DNA from: an uncultured bacterium
GTDB taxonomy: Bacteria > Chloroflexota > Anaerolineae > J036 > Brachytrichaceae
Reading direction: 5' to 3'
Assembly (NCBI GenBank): GCA_903921365.1
Contig: CAIXPS010000014.1
Coordinates: 1-58,493, forward strand
DNA length: 58,493 nucleotides
Shown here piece by piece: positions 33,730 through 41,511 of this stretch. The notes beneath the pieces are model-generated. The model ran no database searches. It was not told the DNA's origin and saw nothing but the letters and a program-made list of their open reading frames with translations. Both the position numbers and the translations under genes were made by a program. The stretch's first letter is position 1. Every line of letters begins with the position of its first letter.

Positions 33730-33840
33730 GATTGGAGATTGGCCGAAAACGCATTGCAATCTATGACTTACATAAGAATTGAGGCGAAAGAACAGTAGTG
33801 AGTCTCAGGATATATAATGACGCAATAGTATTGCCATCGA

Positions 33841-33878
33841 GGTTACTCGCGCGTAACCTTGGAATGTGCGGCAATTCC
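33841..33878. promoter_or_regulatory. Inverted repeats upstream of CarH-like gene
   Basis: GGTTAC-TCGCGC-GTAACC (33841-33858) is a perfect 6-bp-arm inverted repeat, followed by GGAAT...ATTCC (33861-33878). They lie in the 210-base gap before the cobalamin-binding protein gene and are candidate operators for that operon. A promoter was not pinned down. Confidence 0.4.
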
Positions 33879-33939
33879 GCCCTGATTGGATCCTTGCTGG
33901 AATCTATCACACACCGAGTGGACTATGGAGAATTCTACA

Positions 33940-34608
33940 ATGAGCACAAGACTCGATTTACCAAACGCGCAGTTCGCCACGCTGCAATATGCCTACCTCG
34001 AGGCAATGAAACTCGGAAGCGGGCGCGCGGCGGACAAGGTGCTGCAAAATGCCCTTGACACAAAGATAACGGTCAACGACATCTATCTTGATCTCTTTCA
34101 ACCCACCGGTTACGAGATTGGCAACCTTTGGCAGCGCAATGAGTTCACAGTTGCCCAGGAACACCTCGCAACGGCGATCATCGAACGTCAGATGGGCGAG
34201 ATGCATCCTTACTTTCGCCCACTGCAGGAAAAATCAAAAACACTCGTCATTGGCTGCGTGGATAAAGAACAGCACCGCGTTGGCGCGCGCATGGTTGCCG
34301 ACTTTTTTGAACAGGACGGCTGGACTGTGTATTACCTCGGCGCAACAGTTCCCACCGAGCATTTCATTTCGATGGCTAAAGAAGTGAAAGCCGACCTGAT
34401 CGGATTGGCGTCGCAGTTGATCTACACCCTCCCCGCAGTGTCCGAGTTTATCCGGGAACTAGATCGAAAAGGCATGGGCGGCATCCCGGTCATGGTCGGC
34501 GGAATGGCGCATGCACAGCAACCCCAACTGGCCAAAAGCCTGGGAGTGCGGTTTTCCGCCGTCGATGCGCGCGAAGCCGTTCGATTAGCCAACGATCTTT
34601 TTGTGTAA
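33940..34608 (+). CDS. CarH-like cobalamin-binding sensor domain protein, no DNA-binding domain
   Basis: A 222-residue protein made only of the four-helix cap and the B12-binding Rossmann domain. The cap has W64 and E74-H75 (W, nine residues, EH), the motif with which CarH-type photoreceptors hold the adenosyl group. The B12 domain has VDKEQHRVGARMV with H112 as likely lower cobalt ligand, then VYYLGATVP and a closing GGMAH loop. The spacing W to lower His is close to that of CarH. Methyl-carrier corrinoid proteins have the DxHxxG form and lack this EH motif, so a sensor is more likely. The residue after W64 is Gln, not the His used by photolysed CarH. It starts at ATG 33940 (GGAG upstream) in an operon with a GGDEF regulator and kinase. 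Confidence 0.85.
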   Translation: MSTRLDLPNAQFATLQYAYLEAMKLGSGRAADKVLQNALDTKITVNDIYLDLFQPTGYEIGNLWQRNEFTVAQEHLATAIIERQMGEMHPYFRPLQEKSKTLVIGCVDKEQHRVGARMVADFFEQDGWTVYYLGATVPTEHFISMAKEVKADLIGLASQLIYTLPAVSEFIRELDRKGMGGIPVMVGGMAHAQQPQLAKSLGVRFSAVDAREAVRLANDLFV

Positions 34609-34649
34609 TCAGCCCGCACACTGCACCCCTGATAACTTGAAGGTGAGAT

Positions 34650-35066
34650 ATGTCTGACCCGAATGACTTTCCGGAAGTTTCTGCCGGCACACTCGCGCGT
34701 TTTGAAGCGAACCGAACACTCATCGTGAGCGAAGTCGTTGAGCGATCCATGCGGCGCCAGGAGGAAGTAGTTCAGCACGGCGAAAAGGCGCGCCAGGCGG
34801 TCACGACCGGACTGGACTTTACGACCAAAGCACTGGGCATTGCGATGCAATTGCACAACGGGGAGATGTTGAAGCAGCAATTGGTGTGGGGGGCTGATCG
34901 TCTGCCGCATGACGGCGTAGCGCTACAGCACATTCTCACGCGCTTTCGCATTCTGGAGGACGTGATTCGCGATACCCTCGCACCCGCAGATGCTGAAGCG
35001 GTAAATCACTATGCTGACTATATGATCGAACTGCAAGAAGAGTTCATGAAATCAGCGATCCCGTAG
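34650..35066 (+). CDS. Small helical protein paired with cobalamin sensor
   Basis: A 138-residue soluble, all-helical protein. Its core WGADRLPHDGVALQHILTRF and following RILEDVIRDTL align by eye with the protein at 3313 (WG, LP, GV, H, L, FRI, D, RD, L), so the two are probably paralogous, each next to URO-D or corrinoid genes. GAAGGTGAG lies four bases before the ATG. It sits between the CarH-like gene (41 bases) and the GGDEF regulator (17 bases) on the same strand. No known family can be named with certainty; a linker between the sensor and the regulator or kinase is a reasonable guess. Confidence 0.7.
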   Translation: MSDPNDFPEVSAGTLARFEANRTLIVSEVVERSMRRQEEVVQHGEKARQAVTTGLDFTTKALGIAMQLHNGEMLKQQLVWGADRLPHDGVALQHILTRFRILEDVIRDTLAPADAEAVNHYADYMIELQEEFMKSAIP

Positions 35067-35080
35067 AGTTGGTTCAACTC
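35066..35080 (+). promoter_or_regulatory. Hairpin before the GGDEF regulator start
   Basis: GAGTTG-GTT-CAACTC is a perfect 6-bp stem directly between the stop codon of the helical protein (35064-35066) and the ATG at 35084. No ribosome site is seen there, so the hairpin may affect translation of the regulator or mark coupling to the upstream gene. Confidence 0.35.
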
Positions 35081-35083
35081 CCC

Positions 35084-36961
35084 ATGGAAAAAGCAACTAT
35101 CCTGATTGTTGACGACGAGGAAAACGTAGTGCGTTCCTTGAGTCGGACGTTGCGCGACCAATACCATGTGCTAACAGCCACATCCGGCGAGGCGGCGCTC
35201 GAAATTGCGGCGCGTGAGGATATTGCCGTTATCCTGACGGATCAGCGCATGCCCGGATTGACCGGAGTTCAGCTTCTGGAGAGGGCAAAAAAGACGCGTC
35301 CAAACACGGTCGGCATCCTGATCTCTGGATACTCAGATGTGACTGCGCTCATGGATGCGCTAAACGTGGGAGTTGTCCGTGGTTATATTCCCAAGCCATG
35401 GGACACCGAAGAATTGCGCCAGAAGCTGAACAGCGCAGTGCAACAATTTGAGGCAGTCATCAACGAGCATGAATTGCTGCATAGCACCACAGAATCGGTT
35501 GTGCAAGCCCGCGAACAGATGGCGGAGTTTCGCAAAATATTCGATCTGGTGTCTGCGGGTGAAATCGGCAATGTATTTTCTAACGCGGAAGGGAAGTTAA
35601 CCGCCTTCACCCCGCTTACCGGTCAACTGCTCAATCGCGAGTTTCTCGATCATCTATCGGATGGATTTGCCCTTATCCGTGAGAATGGGACAATCGACTA
35701 CTGCAATTCGGCGTGCCGCAAGATGCTTGCACTGGATTACCCGACGAACGCCGAGTTTTTCAGTGTGCCGCGTCTCAGAGACTGTGCGCCGCTGGTGAAA
35801 GCCCTGCAGTCGGCCTTTCATGGCAGTCCCGGACATGCAGAATTCTTCCTGATAAATCGCAACGGTGACAAGTCTTATCTTGAAGCAGCGGCAACACCGA
35901 TCGTTGACCCCAATAAAGGCAACAACGCCGTCATCATCGTCCGCGATCAAACCGAACGGCAACAAAACCTGGCGCACCTGAAAGGGTTGAGCGCTGTGAC
36001 AGAGGCGATTGTGCAGACCCTGGACTTTGATCAGGGCTTGCCATTAGTGCTTGCCGCCTGCTGCGAAGCCGTGCAGGCTGATGGATGCTACCTCTATTTT
36101 GTGGATGCGCAGACAAAAGACCTGCATCTGGCTGGCGCAATAGGATTAAGCGCAGAGATGGTCGAGTTTCTCAAGCAAAACCCGCTCCCCATGGGTAAAG
36201 GCCTGACTGGACAGGTTGCGTTAACGGGCGAACCGAATGCTATTGTCAGGGTACAGGATGCGACGGTGGCATATCCTGCACAAGTTGCAAAGGAACACAT
36301 TGTTTCTACCGCTATGGCCCCGCTGCGCGACCAGACCGGAATTTCGGGAGTGATTGGTGTTACTTCTCAGGCGCTACGCAAGTTCTCTGATGCGGAAATC
36401 AAACTCCTGTCATCCATTGGGAGTCAGGTCGGCATGGCGTTGCGTATTGCGCGCCTGCTTAATCTGCTCCGTGAGCAAGCGCATATAGATGGTTTGACTG
36501 GTTTATTTAACCGTCGCTACTTTATGGAATTAGCTGAGCGTGAATACGCGCGCTCACAGCGTCATCATTCGTCCCTGGTTGCGTTGATGCTGGATATGGA
36601 TCGCTTCAAGCAAATCAACGACGGACATGGACATGCGATTGGCGACCAGGTGCTACAGGCTGTCGGTTCAGTGCTCGCCGCTGGCGTGCGTTCGATTGAT
36701 CTCGTCTGTCGTTACGGCGGTGACGAATTTGCCGCATTGCTGCCCCATTGTGAAGAAACTGAAGCACGGCAAGTCATCGAACGTTTACAGCAACGCGTGA
36801 GCGAGATTCAAATCCCAACCGCCAGCGGCGCGATTTCTGTGGGCGTCAGCATTGGATCGGCAACGGCATCACAGGCATCCGAGGATTCTTTGGACGCGCT
36901 CTTTATTCGCGCCGATGCCAGGATGTACGAAGTGAAAACCAAAAAGAGATTGGGGCAATGA
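35084..36961 (+). CDS. Response regulator with PAS, GAF and GGDEF diguanylate cyclase domains
   Basis: A 625-residue protein. Receiver at residues 1-120 with acidic pocket IVDDEE, phospho-acceptor D53 (VILTDQRMPG) and YIPKPWDTEEL; a coiled linker; a PAS domain near 190-310 (GFALIRENGTIDYCNSACRK); a GAF domain near 320-465 (LPLVLAACCEAVQADGCYLY); and a GGDEF domain with YGGDEF at 544-549. The inhibitory RxxD site (RSID) lies exactly five residues before GGDEF, so the enzyme should make c-di-GMP and be product-inhibited. Phosphorylation by the overlapping kinase probably controls it. PAS and GAF may sense more signals. Confidence 0.93.
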   Translation: MEKATILIVDDEENVVRSLSRTLRDQYHVLTATSGEAALEIAAREDIAVILTDQRMPGLTGVQLLERAKKTRPNTVGILISGYSDVTALMDALNVGVVRGYIPKPWDTEELRQKLNSAVQQFEAVINEHELLHSTTESVVQAREQMAEFRKIFDLVSAGEIGNVFSNAEGKLTAFTPLTGQLLNREFLDHLSDGFALIRENGTIDYCNSACRKMLALDYPTNAEFFSVPRLRDCAPLVKALQSAFHGSPGHAEFFLINRNGDKSYLEAAATPIVDPNKGNNAVIIVRDQTERQQNLAHLKGLSAVTEAIVQTLDFDQGLPLVLAACCEAVQADGCYLYFVDAQTKDLHLAGAIGLSAEMVEFLKQNPLPMGKGLTGQVALTGEPNAIVRVQDATVAYPAQVAKEHIVSTAMAPLRDQTGISGVIGVTSQALRKFSDAEIKLLSSIGSQVGMALRIARLLNLLREQAHIDGLTGLFNRRYFMELAEREYARSQRHHSSLVALMLDMDRFKQINDGHGHAIGDQVLQAVGSVLAAGVRSIDLVCRYGGDEFAALLPHCEETEARQVIERLQQRVSEIQIPTASGAISVGVSIGSATASQASEDSLDALFIRADARMYEVKTKKRLGQ

Positions 36962-38187
36962 ATCCCCCGGCGTTCGCCCTGTTTGAGCAAATCCAGATTG
37001 TCATGCTGACCATGAGTCTGGATATGTCATTGACCTCTCTCAATCCGGCAGCGGAACGTCTTTTCGCGCGTCCGGCATCCGAGCTGTTAGGACGGGCCTT
37101 TACCACGGTGCTTGATCCGTACAGCCATGCAAAAGGTGTGCTCATGCTGGAACGCACACTGGCAGACGGCTGCGTGACTGAATGGGAGCTGGATCACATC
37201 CAACCGCATGGGCCTCCAGTGCTGGTGGGATACACGACAACGGTGCTCCGCAATGAGGCTGGCGAGGCGATTGGCCTTGGCGCGGTCGGACATGATCTCA
37301 CCGCGAAGATGGAACTGACGGCAAAGCTCGCGGAGACAAACCAGCAATTCGAAGGGGCGTTACTCCAACTGGAGAAAGCGCACAGCCAGTTGAAAGCGGC
37401 GCAAACCCAGCTGGTCCAATCCGAAAAGATGCGCTCACTGGGACAGATGGTTGCGGGCGTCGCGCACGAGATCAACAATCCAGCCGGATTTGTCGCAAAC
37501 AACCTGACGGACCTGGCGCGCCGCACGCCGCGTCTGCGCGCATTGTTCGACGCCTACGCGCCGCTCAAGTCCAACGCCGATTCCAGCCAGCGCGCCGCGA
37601 TTGAACAGGCTGAAACAGCTGCGGAAATCGAATACCTATGGCAGGATCTGCCCGATCTGGTGAAGGAAAGCCAGGACGGCATCGAGCGCATCCGCCAGAT
37701 CGTCCTCGCACTGCGCAACTTTGCCCGCCTGGATGAAGCAGTGCTCAAGGTATCCGACATCAATGAAGGCTTGCGAAACACGTTGCGGATCATTCGACCA
37801 CAGTGCAAGGACCGCATCACGATCACTGAGGAACTCGGCGAACTGCCAAAGACGTTGTGTTACCCCGGCGAGTTGAACCAGGTCTTTCTCAACTTGTTGA
37901 TCAACGCGGTTCAGGCGATTGAGGGACAAGGACGCATCTGGGTGACCAGCCAATATCGCCATAACGTTATCACAGTGTCAATCCGCGATGACGGCAAAGG
38001 AATGGACGCCGTTACGCTGGCGCGACTGGGCGAGCCCTTCTTTACCACCAAAGCGGTCGGTTCGGGCACGGGGTTGGGGCTTGCCATTTGTTACGGCATC
38101 GTGGAACGGCATGGGGGACAACTCAGATTTGAAAGCGCGTCCGGGCGCGGAACGACTGCGGCAGTTGAAATCCCAGTGCCAGTTTGA
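36958..38187 (+). CDS. Soluble PAS-histidine kinase
   Basis: A 409-residue kinase without membrane spans. A PAS domain at residues about 5-125 (MSLDMSLTSLNPAAERLFAR), a coiled helix near 125-160, then H170 in MVAGVAHEINNPAGFVANNL (phospho-His), and the ATP-binding domain with NLLINAVQAIEG (N box), IRDDGKGMDA and TGLGLAICYGIVERHGG. All catalytic boxes are present. It overlaps the GGDEF regulator by 4 bases (ATGA), so the two are a cognate pair. As a soluble kinase in the operon with the cobalamin sensor, it may be driven by protein contact inside the cell. The C-terminal end lies in a 55-base tandem duplication. Confidence 0.93.
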   Translation: MNPPAFALFEQIQIVMLTMSLDMSLTSLNPAAERLFARPASELLGRAFTTVLDPYSHAKGVLMLERTLADGCVTEWELDHIQPHGPPVLVGYTTTVLRNEAGEAIGLGAVGHDLTAKMELTAKLAETNQQFEGALLQLEKAHSQLKAAQTQLVQSEKMRSLGQMVAGVAHEINNPAGFVANNLTDLARRTPRLRALFDAYAPLKSNADSSQRAAIEQAETAAEIEYLWQDLPDLVKESQDGIERIRQIVLALRNFARLDEAVLKVSDINEGLRNTLRIIRPQCKDRITITEELGELPKTLCYPGELNQVFLNLLINAVQAIEGQGRIWVTSQYRHNVITVSIRDDGKGMDAVTLARLGEPFFTTKAVGSGTGLGLAICYGIVERHGGQLRFESASGRGTTAAVEIPVPV

Positions 38188-38219
38188 AAGCGCGTCCGGG
38201 CGCGGAATGACTGTGGCGC
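38128..38219 (+). repeat. Tandem duplication at the histidine kinase 3' end
   Basis: TTTGAAAGCGCGTCCGGGCG and the following bases occur at 38128 and again at 38183, an offset of 55 bases, with near identity over about 35 bases. The second copy lies beyond the kinase stop. It records a recent local duplication. Confidence 0.8.
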
Positions 38220-38405
38220 AAGGAGTCTGTACGGTTTGTTTACATAATTTTCATCAATCGCAGAAGCACTGAGCAAGCGCCATCGACCTCGGTGAGTATC
38301 GTCCGGTGATTACAGGCCAGGGTATTTGCGGACGCTATTCGGGATTCGCATATGACTGGCTGCCAACAGTTACGGTCACCAAGCCTCATCCCGGGATGAA
38401 CAACA

Positions 38406-38440
38406 GAGCGGGCCATCCTGTAAATCGGGACTGCCCGCTC
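38406..38440. terminator. Inverted repeat GAGCGGGC...GCCCGCTC
   Basis: Exact 8-bp arms at 38406-38413 and 38433-38440 around a 19-base loop, downstream of the signalling operon. It could be a terminator or an end of the decayed insertion element. The bases from 38220 to 38515 otherwise show no gene. Confidence 0.4.
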
Positions 38441-38515
38441 CAATCTGATGGCAACGATGGATCATTGTATTACTGAGTTTTGACAAAAGAATGTCGCATG
38501 TGCCATGATTGGCAT

Positions 38516-39065
38516 ATGCGGATATACGGATCGAACTTGGACGCGGGCGCCCGACGAGCAAGTGGGCTAGACCTCTTGGCCTAAGGCAAGACATGTGCGA
38601 AGATGACATCGCAAGTTGGAGTGAGGAAACGAACTGTCGAGCGGTGGCGTAACGATTAACGCGAAGGCGTGATTCGCAAACGGTAGAAACGCGGGCCGTT
38701 GCCTCGGTTCAGTAGTAAACAGCTATTAAAACTGGAACGCGCATTGAATCGCGGTGCATTTGCCCACGGATAGTCAAAAGACTATTGGACACTCGACCGA
38801 GTTGCGTATTTGCTATGGGCGCTCTTTGCAGTAAGATACCACTTCAGCAGCGTGTGGCATTTACTGCAACGCATGGGGTGGAGCAACCAGAAACCACAAC
38901 GGCAGGCATTGCAGCTCAGCATCCCGACTCTGGGCTTGTGTCCACATGTCCGACTTGCCCTGGAAGCGCTGGCCTGGTGCGACATACATCTTTCAAAACT
39001 CAGTAGGTGACTTTTATTTATACCATCCTGCGTGTGGGGAATCCAGTTATCCCCCAACCGGCTAA
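38516..39065 (+). pseudogene. Decayed IS630-type transposase
   Basis: From the ATG at 38516 a single frame can be read through several in-frame stops (TAA, TAG) and gives a degenerate IS630-family sequence: a helix-turn-helix ending in RKRTVERWRND, a segment reading as ALNRGAFAHG-stop-SKDYWTLDRVAYLL (first part of the winged helix), then RYHFSSVWHLLQRMGWSNQKPQ. After a frameshift near 38950 the remains of the catalytic core can be read as TYIFQNSVGDFYLYHPACG, where the acidic residue is lost. The element is long dead and now fills most of the 1.1-kb gap between the signalling operon and the CsbD gene. From 39066 to 39345 nothing convincing is seen. Confidence 0.8.
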
Positions 39066-39345
39066 GATAAATACTCTCTAATAAGGCGATGCCAGATGAG
39101 AACGCGCATCGTAGCATGGGTGTGTATTCCTGTGCTTGGAGTTGTGCGCAGGTCCGGTCACGTCGAGATACCGTGCGGGCCAGGGCAATTTCCATATCAA
39201 CAGGAGCGAATCACGCGGACGGCTTTCCGCCGATCGCATACAGGCCTGTCCAAAGAAGGTCTGGATGTTGCGAATCGTTTGGATGCCGGCCTGCTTATTA
39301 GCCCTGGCCATGGCTAAACACCAGTGTGACCAGGAGGAGACTGAT

Positions 39346-39567
39346 ATGAATTCGGACATCTTTTCAGGTAAGTGGAAGCAAATGCGTGGACAGGTCAAAG
39401 TTGCGTGGGGCAATCTCACCGATGACGACCTGGACAAGGTGAATGGCCAGTATGACAAGTTCGTCGGCCTGCTGCAGGAGAAATATGGCTACAGCCGCGA
39501 GCGCGCCGAACAGGAAGTGGATCGGCATTTCACGGTGCATGAAACCATGCCGCCAGTAACGAAGTAA
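39346..39567 (+). CDS. CsbD-like stress protein
   Basis: A 73-residue protein. It opens with NSDIFSGKWKQMRGQVKVAW and continues with GNLTDDDLDKVNGQYDKFVG, the CsbD family pattern. These small hydrophilic proteins are induced by general stress in many bacteria; their molecular role is not known. AGGAGGAGA lies just before the ATG at 39346. The bases upstream hold no clear gene and form the flank of the decayed transposase. It precedes the LPXTG protein by 45 bases, so a link with surface stress is possible. Confidence 0.9.
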   Translation: MNSDIFSGKWKQMRGQVKVAWGNLTDDDLDKVNGQYDKFVGLLQEKYGYSRERAEQEVDRHFTVHETMPPVTK

Positions 39568-39612
39568 AGATTCTCTGCACCCAATTAGATAAACATCTCA
39601 GAAGGTTAAAAC

Positions 39613-40392
39613 ATGAAAGCTTGGCGATTGATGAGTGTTATTTATGTGGCAGCCGCGCTGCTACTCACACGTGGTTCATCCGTGAACGCGGCCGATCTGG
39701 CCATCACACTGGCCCCGGGTCAGACTGCAACCATACCGATGAAGTTCTGGTGCCTGGACTATGGCAAACCGTTTCCGCAGAATGTGAGTACACCTGCAAC
39801 GCGCGCGCCCGACGGCGTTGTGGCTGTGCTGCAGGCCGCCATTGCCAAAAACACCGTGAACACGAACCCCTACGAAACACAATTAGCCATATGGCGGGTG
39901 ACCACGGGTAAGTTTAACGACTATGGTCAAAAAGGGACGGTGCTCGCGCAGGAAATCTACAGCGACTCGCTCAAAATAACCGTACAGCCCCTGCCGTCCG
40001 CTCAACCGACACTCGCTGCGTTGATAACAAGTGGCACATTGTCCAGCACGCTTGTGGGCTTCAGCCCGCAGAAGGATACGGCCAATCCCGGTTTAGCCGG
40101 CAACGATTTCTTCGGCACGGGCAAGCTGGTTGTCACCAACATCTCTAAGGAGACAGTGAAGTTCGTGGTGGTTGAGGGTGGTGTGTTTGCGCCCCCGCCG
40201 GGTGTGGATGCACAGACACTGATTTCTCATCAGGATACCTCACAGGTGCCTCTGCTCCCCACAACGGGTGTCGATCTCCAGTCTGCCCTGGGCAGTGAAG
40301 CCACGCTATTTGGCGCAGGCGGGCTTGTCTGTCTCGCGTTTGCAGCGGCTTTATTGCTTCGTGTTCGCCCGCGTCAACGCAACGCCAGATGA
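39613..40392 (+). CDS. LPXTG-anchored surface protein, probable sortase substrate
   Basis: A 259-residue protein with a signal peptide (residues about 1-26), a beta-rich extracellular domain (APGQTATIPMKFWCLDYG and NPYETQLAIWRVTTGKF) and a classical cell-wall sorting signal: LPTTG at residues 215-219, a hydrophobic segment, and a positive tail RVRPRQRNAR. A sortase should cut between Thr and Gly and attach it to the wall or to another surface partner. The sortase gene overlaps the 3' end by 4 bases, which is strong support. No function could be assigned to the ectodomain. GAAGGTTAAAAC precedes the ATG. Confidence 0.85.
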   Translation: MKAWRLMSVIYVAAALLLTRGSSVNAADLAITLAPGQTATIPMKFWCLDYGKPFPQNVSTPATRAPDGVVAVLQAAIAKNTVNTNPYETQLAIWRVTTGKFNDYGQKGTVLAQEIYSDSLKITVQPLPSAQPTLAALITSGTLSSTLVGFSPQKDTANPGLAGNDFFGTGKLVVTNISKETVKFVVVEGGVFAPPPGVDAQTLISHQDTSQVPLLPTTGVDLQSALGSEATLFGAGGLVCLAFAAALLLRVRPRQRNAR

Positions 40393-41483
40393 TGATTCGA
40401 AGAATTCAGTTGTTGCGTTGGATGCGCTCCGTCCGCTGGTTGCCCGTAGCCCTTGCGTTTGTACTGGCAACCGTTGGCACGGTGTTGGTGGGGCGTGCTG
40501 CCTCATTGATACTGATTGGATCAGGCGCTTACGATGCGGCACTCCCTGACGATGTTGTTATCGTCGAGGACATGCGGAACGTTGAGCCCGGGACTGACGT
40601 CATGTCGAGGATACCGATCAGTGGCGCGCCGGGCTCAATTGTGCAGGCTGAACCCACAGGGGTATCTGGTGTAGACGATGTCACGCCGACAATCACTGCT
40701 TCTCAAAAACCCTTAGTGCCGATAGACGAGTACGGGGCTGACATTATCACGATGATGCCGGGCAGTGGCGGGCAGGCGGACACTGCGCAATCGAAACCGT
40801 TGGTGCAGGCAGGCAGGTTTGTAACCGGCGCCGTAACAAGCATACCTGTCGGTGACATGCCTGGTCCAGTCGTGCGGGCAAAAACTGCCAGCGCGCCCGG
40901 CGCGGGTACTGCCGCGCCGGTGGACGCTGCGCCACAGGGACCAGTGGCGCAGCCAACGCGCGTGCAGTTGCCCAAGGTTAGCCCTGGGCCGCCCCCTGCC
41001 AGGCTCGTGCCCGGTTCTCCCACTCGCATCGTCATACCAGCGATTGCCGTCGACAGTCCGGTTGTGGAAGTTGGCCTGCAGACCACATACAGTGGCGGCA
41101 ACTTGGTCAGCCAATGGGCAACAGCTGATTATGCCGTTGGCTTTAATCGCACCTCTGCGTTGCCAGGCAAGCCTGGCAATACAGTGATGTCCGGCCACAA
41201 CAACATCGCCGGCGAGGTGTTTCGCAATCTCAGCAACGTTCGCGCCGGCGACACAATCAGTGTGTTCGTGGGTCACAGTGAATTCAGGTATATCGTCACA
41301 GAGAAACTGTTGCTGCATGAGAACGGCGTTTCAGCACAGCAACAGCAACTCAATGCTCTTTGGATCGCCCCGACTGCGGATGTGCGCCTGACATTGGTGA
41401 GTTGCTGGCCCTATAGCTCCAACACACAGCGCCTGATTGTCATTGCAGTGCCTATGCCAAATGCCACGACAGCCAAACCGTGA
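40389..41483 (+). CDS. Sortase (class D/E-like) with long stalk
   Basis: A 364-residue transpeptidase. It has one N-terminal span (residues about 18-40), a long Pro/Ala/Val-rich stalk to about residue 210, and a beta-barrel sortase domain with IVIPAIAVDSPVVEVG, H270 in VMSGHNNIAGEVF, C339 in LTLVSCWPYSSN and R348 in NTQRLIVIAV, the complete catalytic triad. The SGHNN and CWPY surroundings fit class D/E or related sortases. It shares a 4-base overlap with the LPXTG gene and is probably dedicated to it. A stalk of this length is longer than usual and would place the active site far from the membrane. Confidence 0.9.
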   Translation: MMIRRIQLLRWMRSVRWLPVALAFVLATVGTVLVGRAASLILIGSGAYDAALPDDVVIVEDMRNVEPGTDVMSRIPISGAPGSIVQAEPTGVSGVDDVTPTITASQKPLVPIDEYGADIITMMPGSGGQADTAQSKPLVQAGRFVTGAVTSIPVGDMPGPVVRAKTASAPGAGTAAPVDAAPQGPVAQPTRVQLPKVSPGPPPARLVPGSPTRIVIPAIAVDSPVVEVGLQTTYSGGNLVSQWATADYAVGFNRTSALPGKPGNTVMSGHNNIAGEVFRNLSNVRAGDTISVFVGHSEFRYIVTEKLLLHENGVSAQQQQLNALWIAPTADVRLTLVSCWPYSSNTQRLIVIAVPMPNATTAKP

Positions 41484-41511
41484 ACAGGGAAACTGAGATC
41501 AGGGAGTCAGC

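Noticed and set aside
32818-33759. 313-codon minus-strand frame opposite the URO-D gene at 32602
   Set aside because: A shadow of the GC-rich URO-D gene; its translation has no recognisable fold while the plus frame has HGCG and SDHSIS.
33940-34608. Methyl-carrier corrinoid protein (MtaC/MtbC type) for the neighbouring URO-D enzyme
   Set aside because: The W-x9-EH cap motif and the EQHRVG form fit CarH-type sensors better, though this alternative is not fully excluded.
38240-38443. Small minus-strand frame in the gap after the kinase gene
   Set aside because: No ribosome site, no conserved pattern, and it crosses the decaying flank of a dead insertion element.
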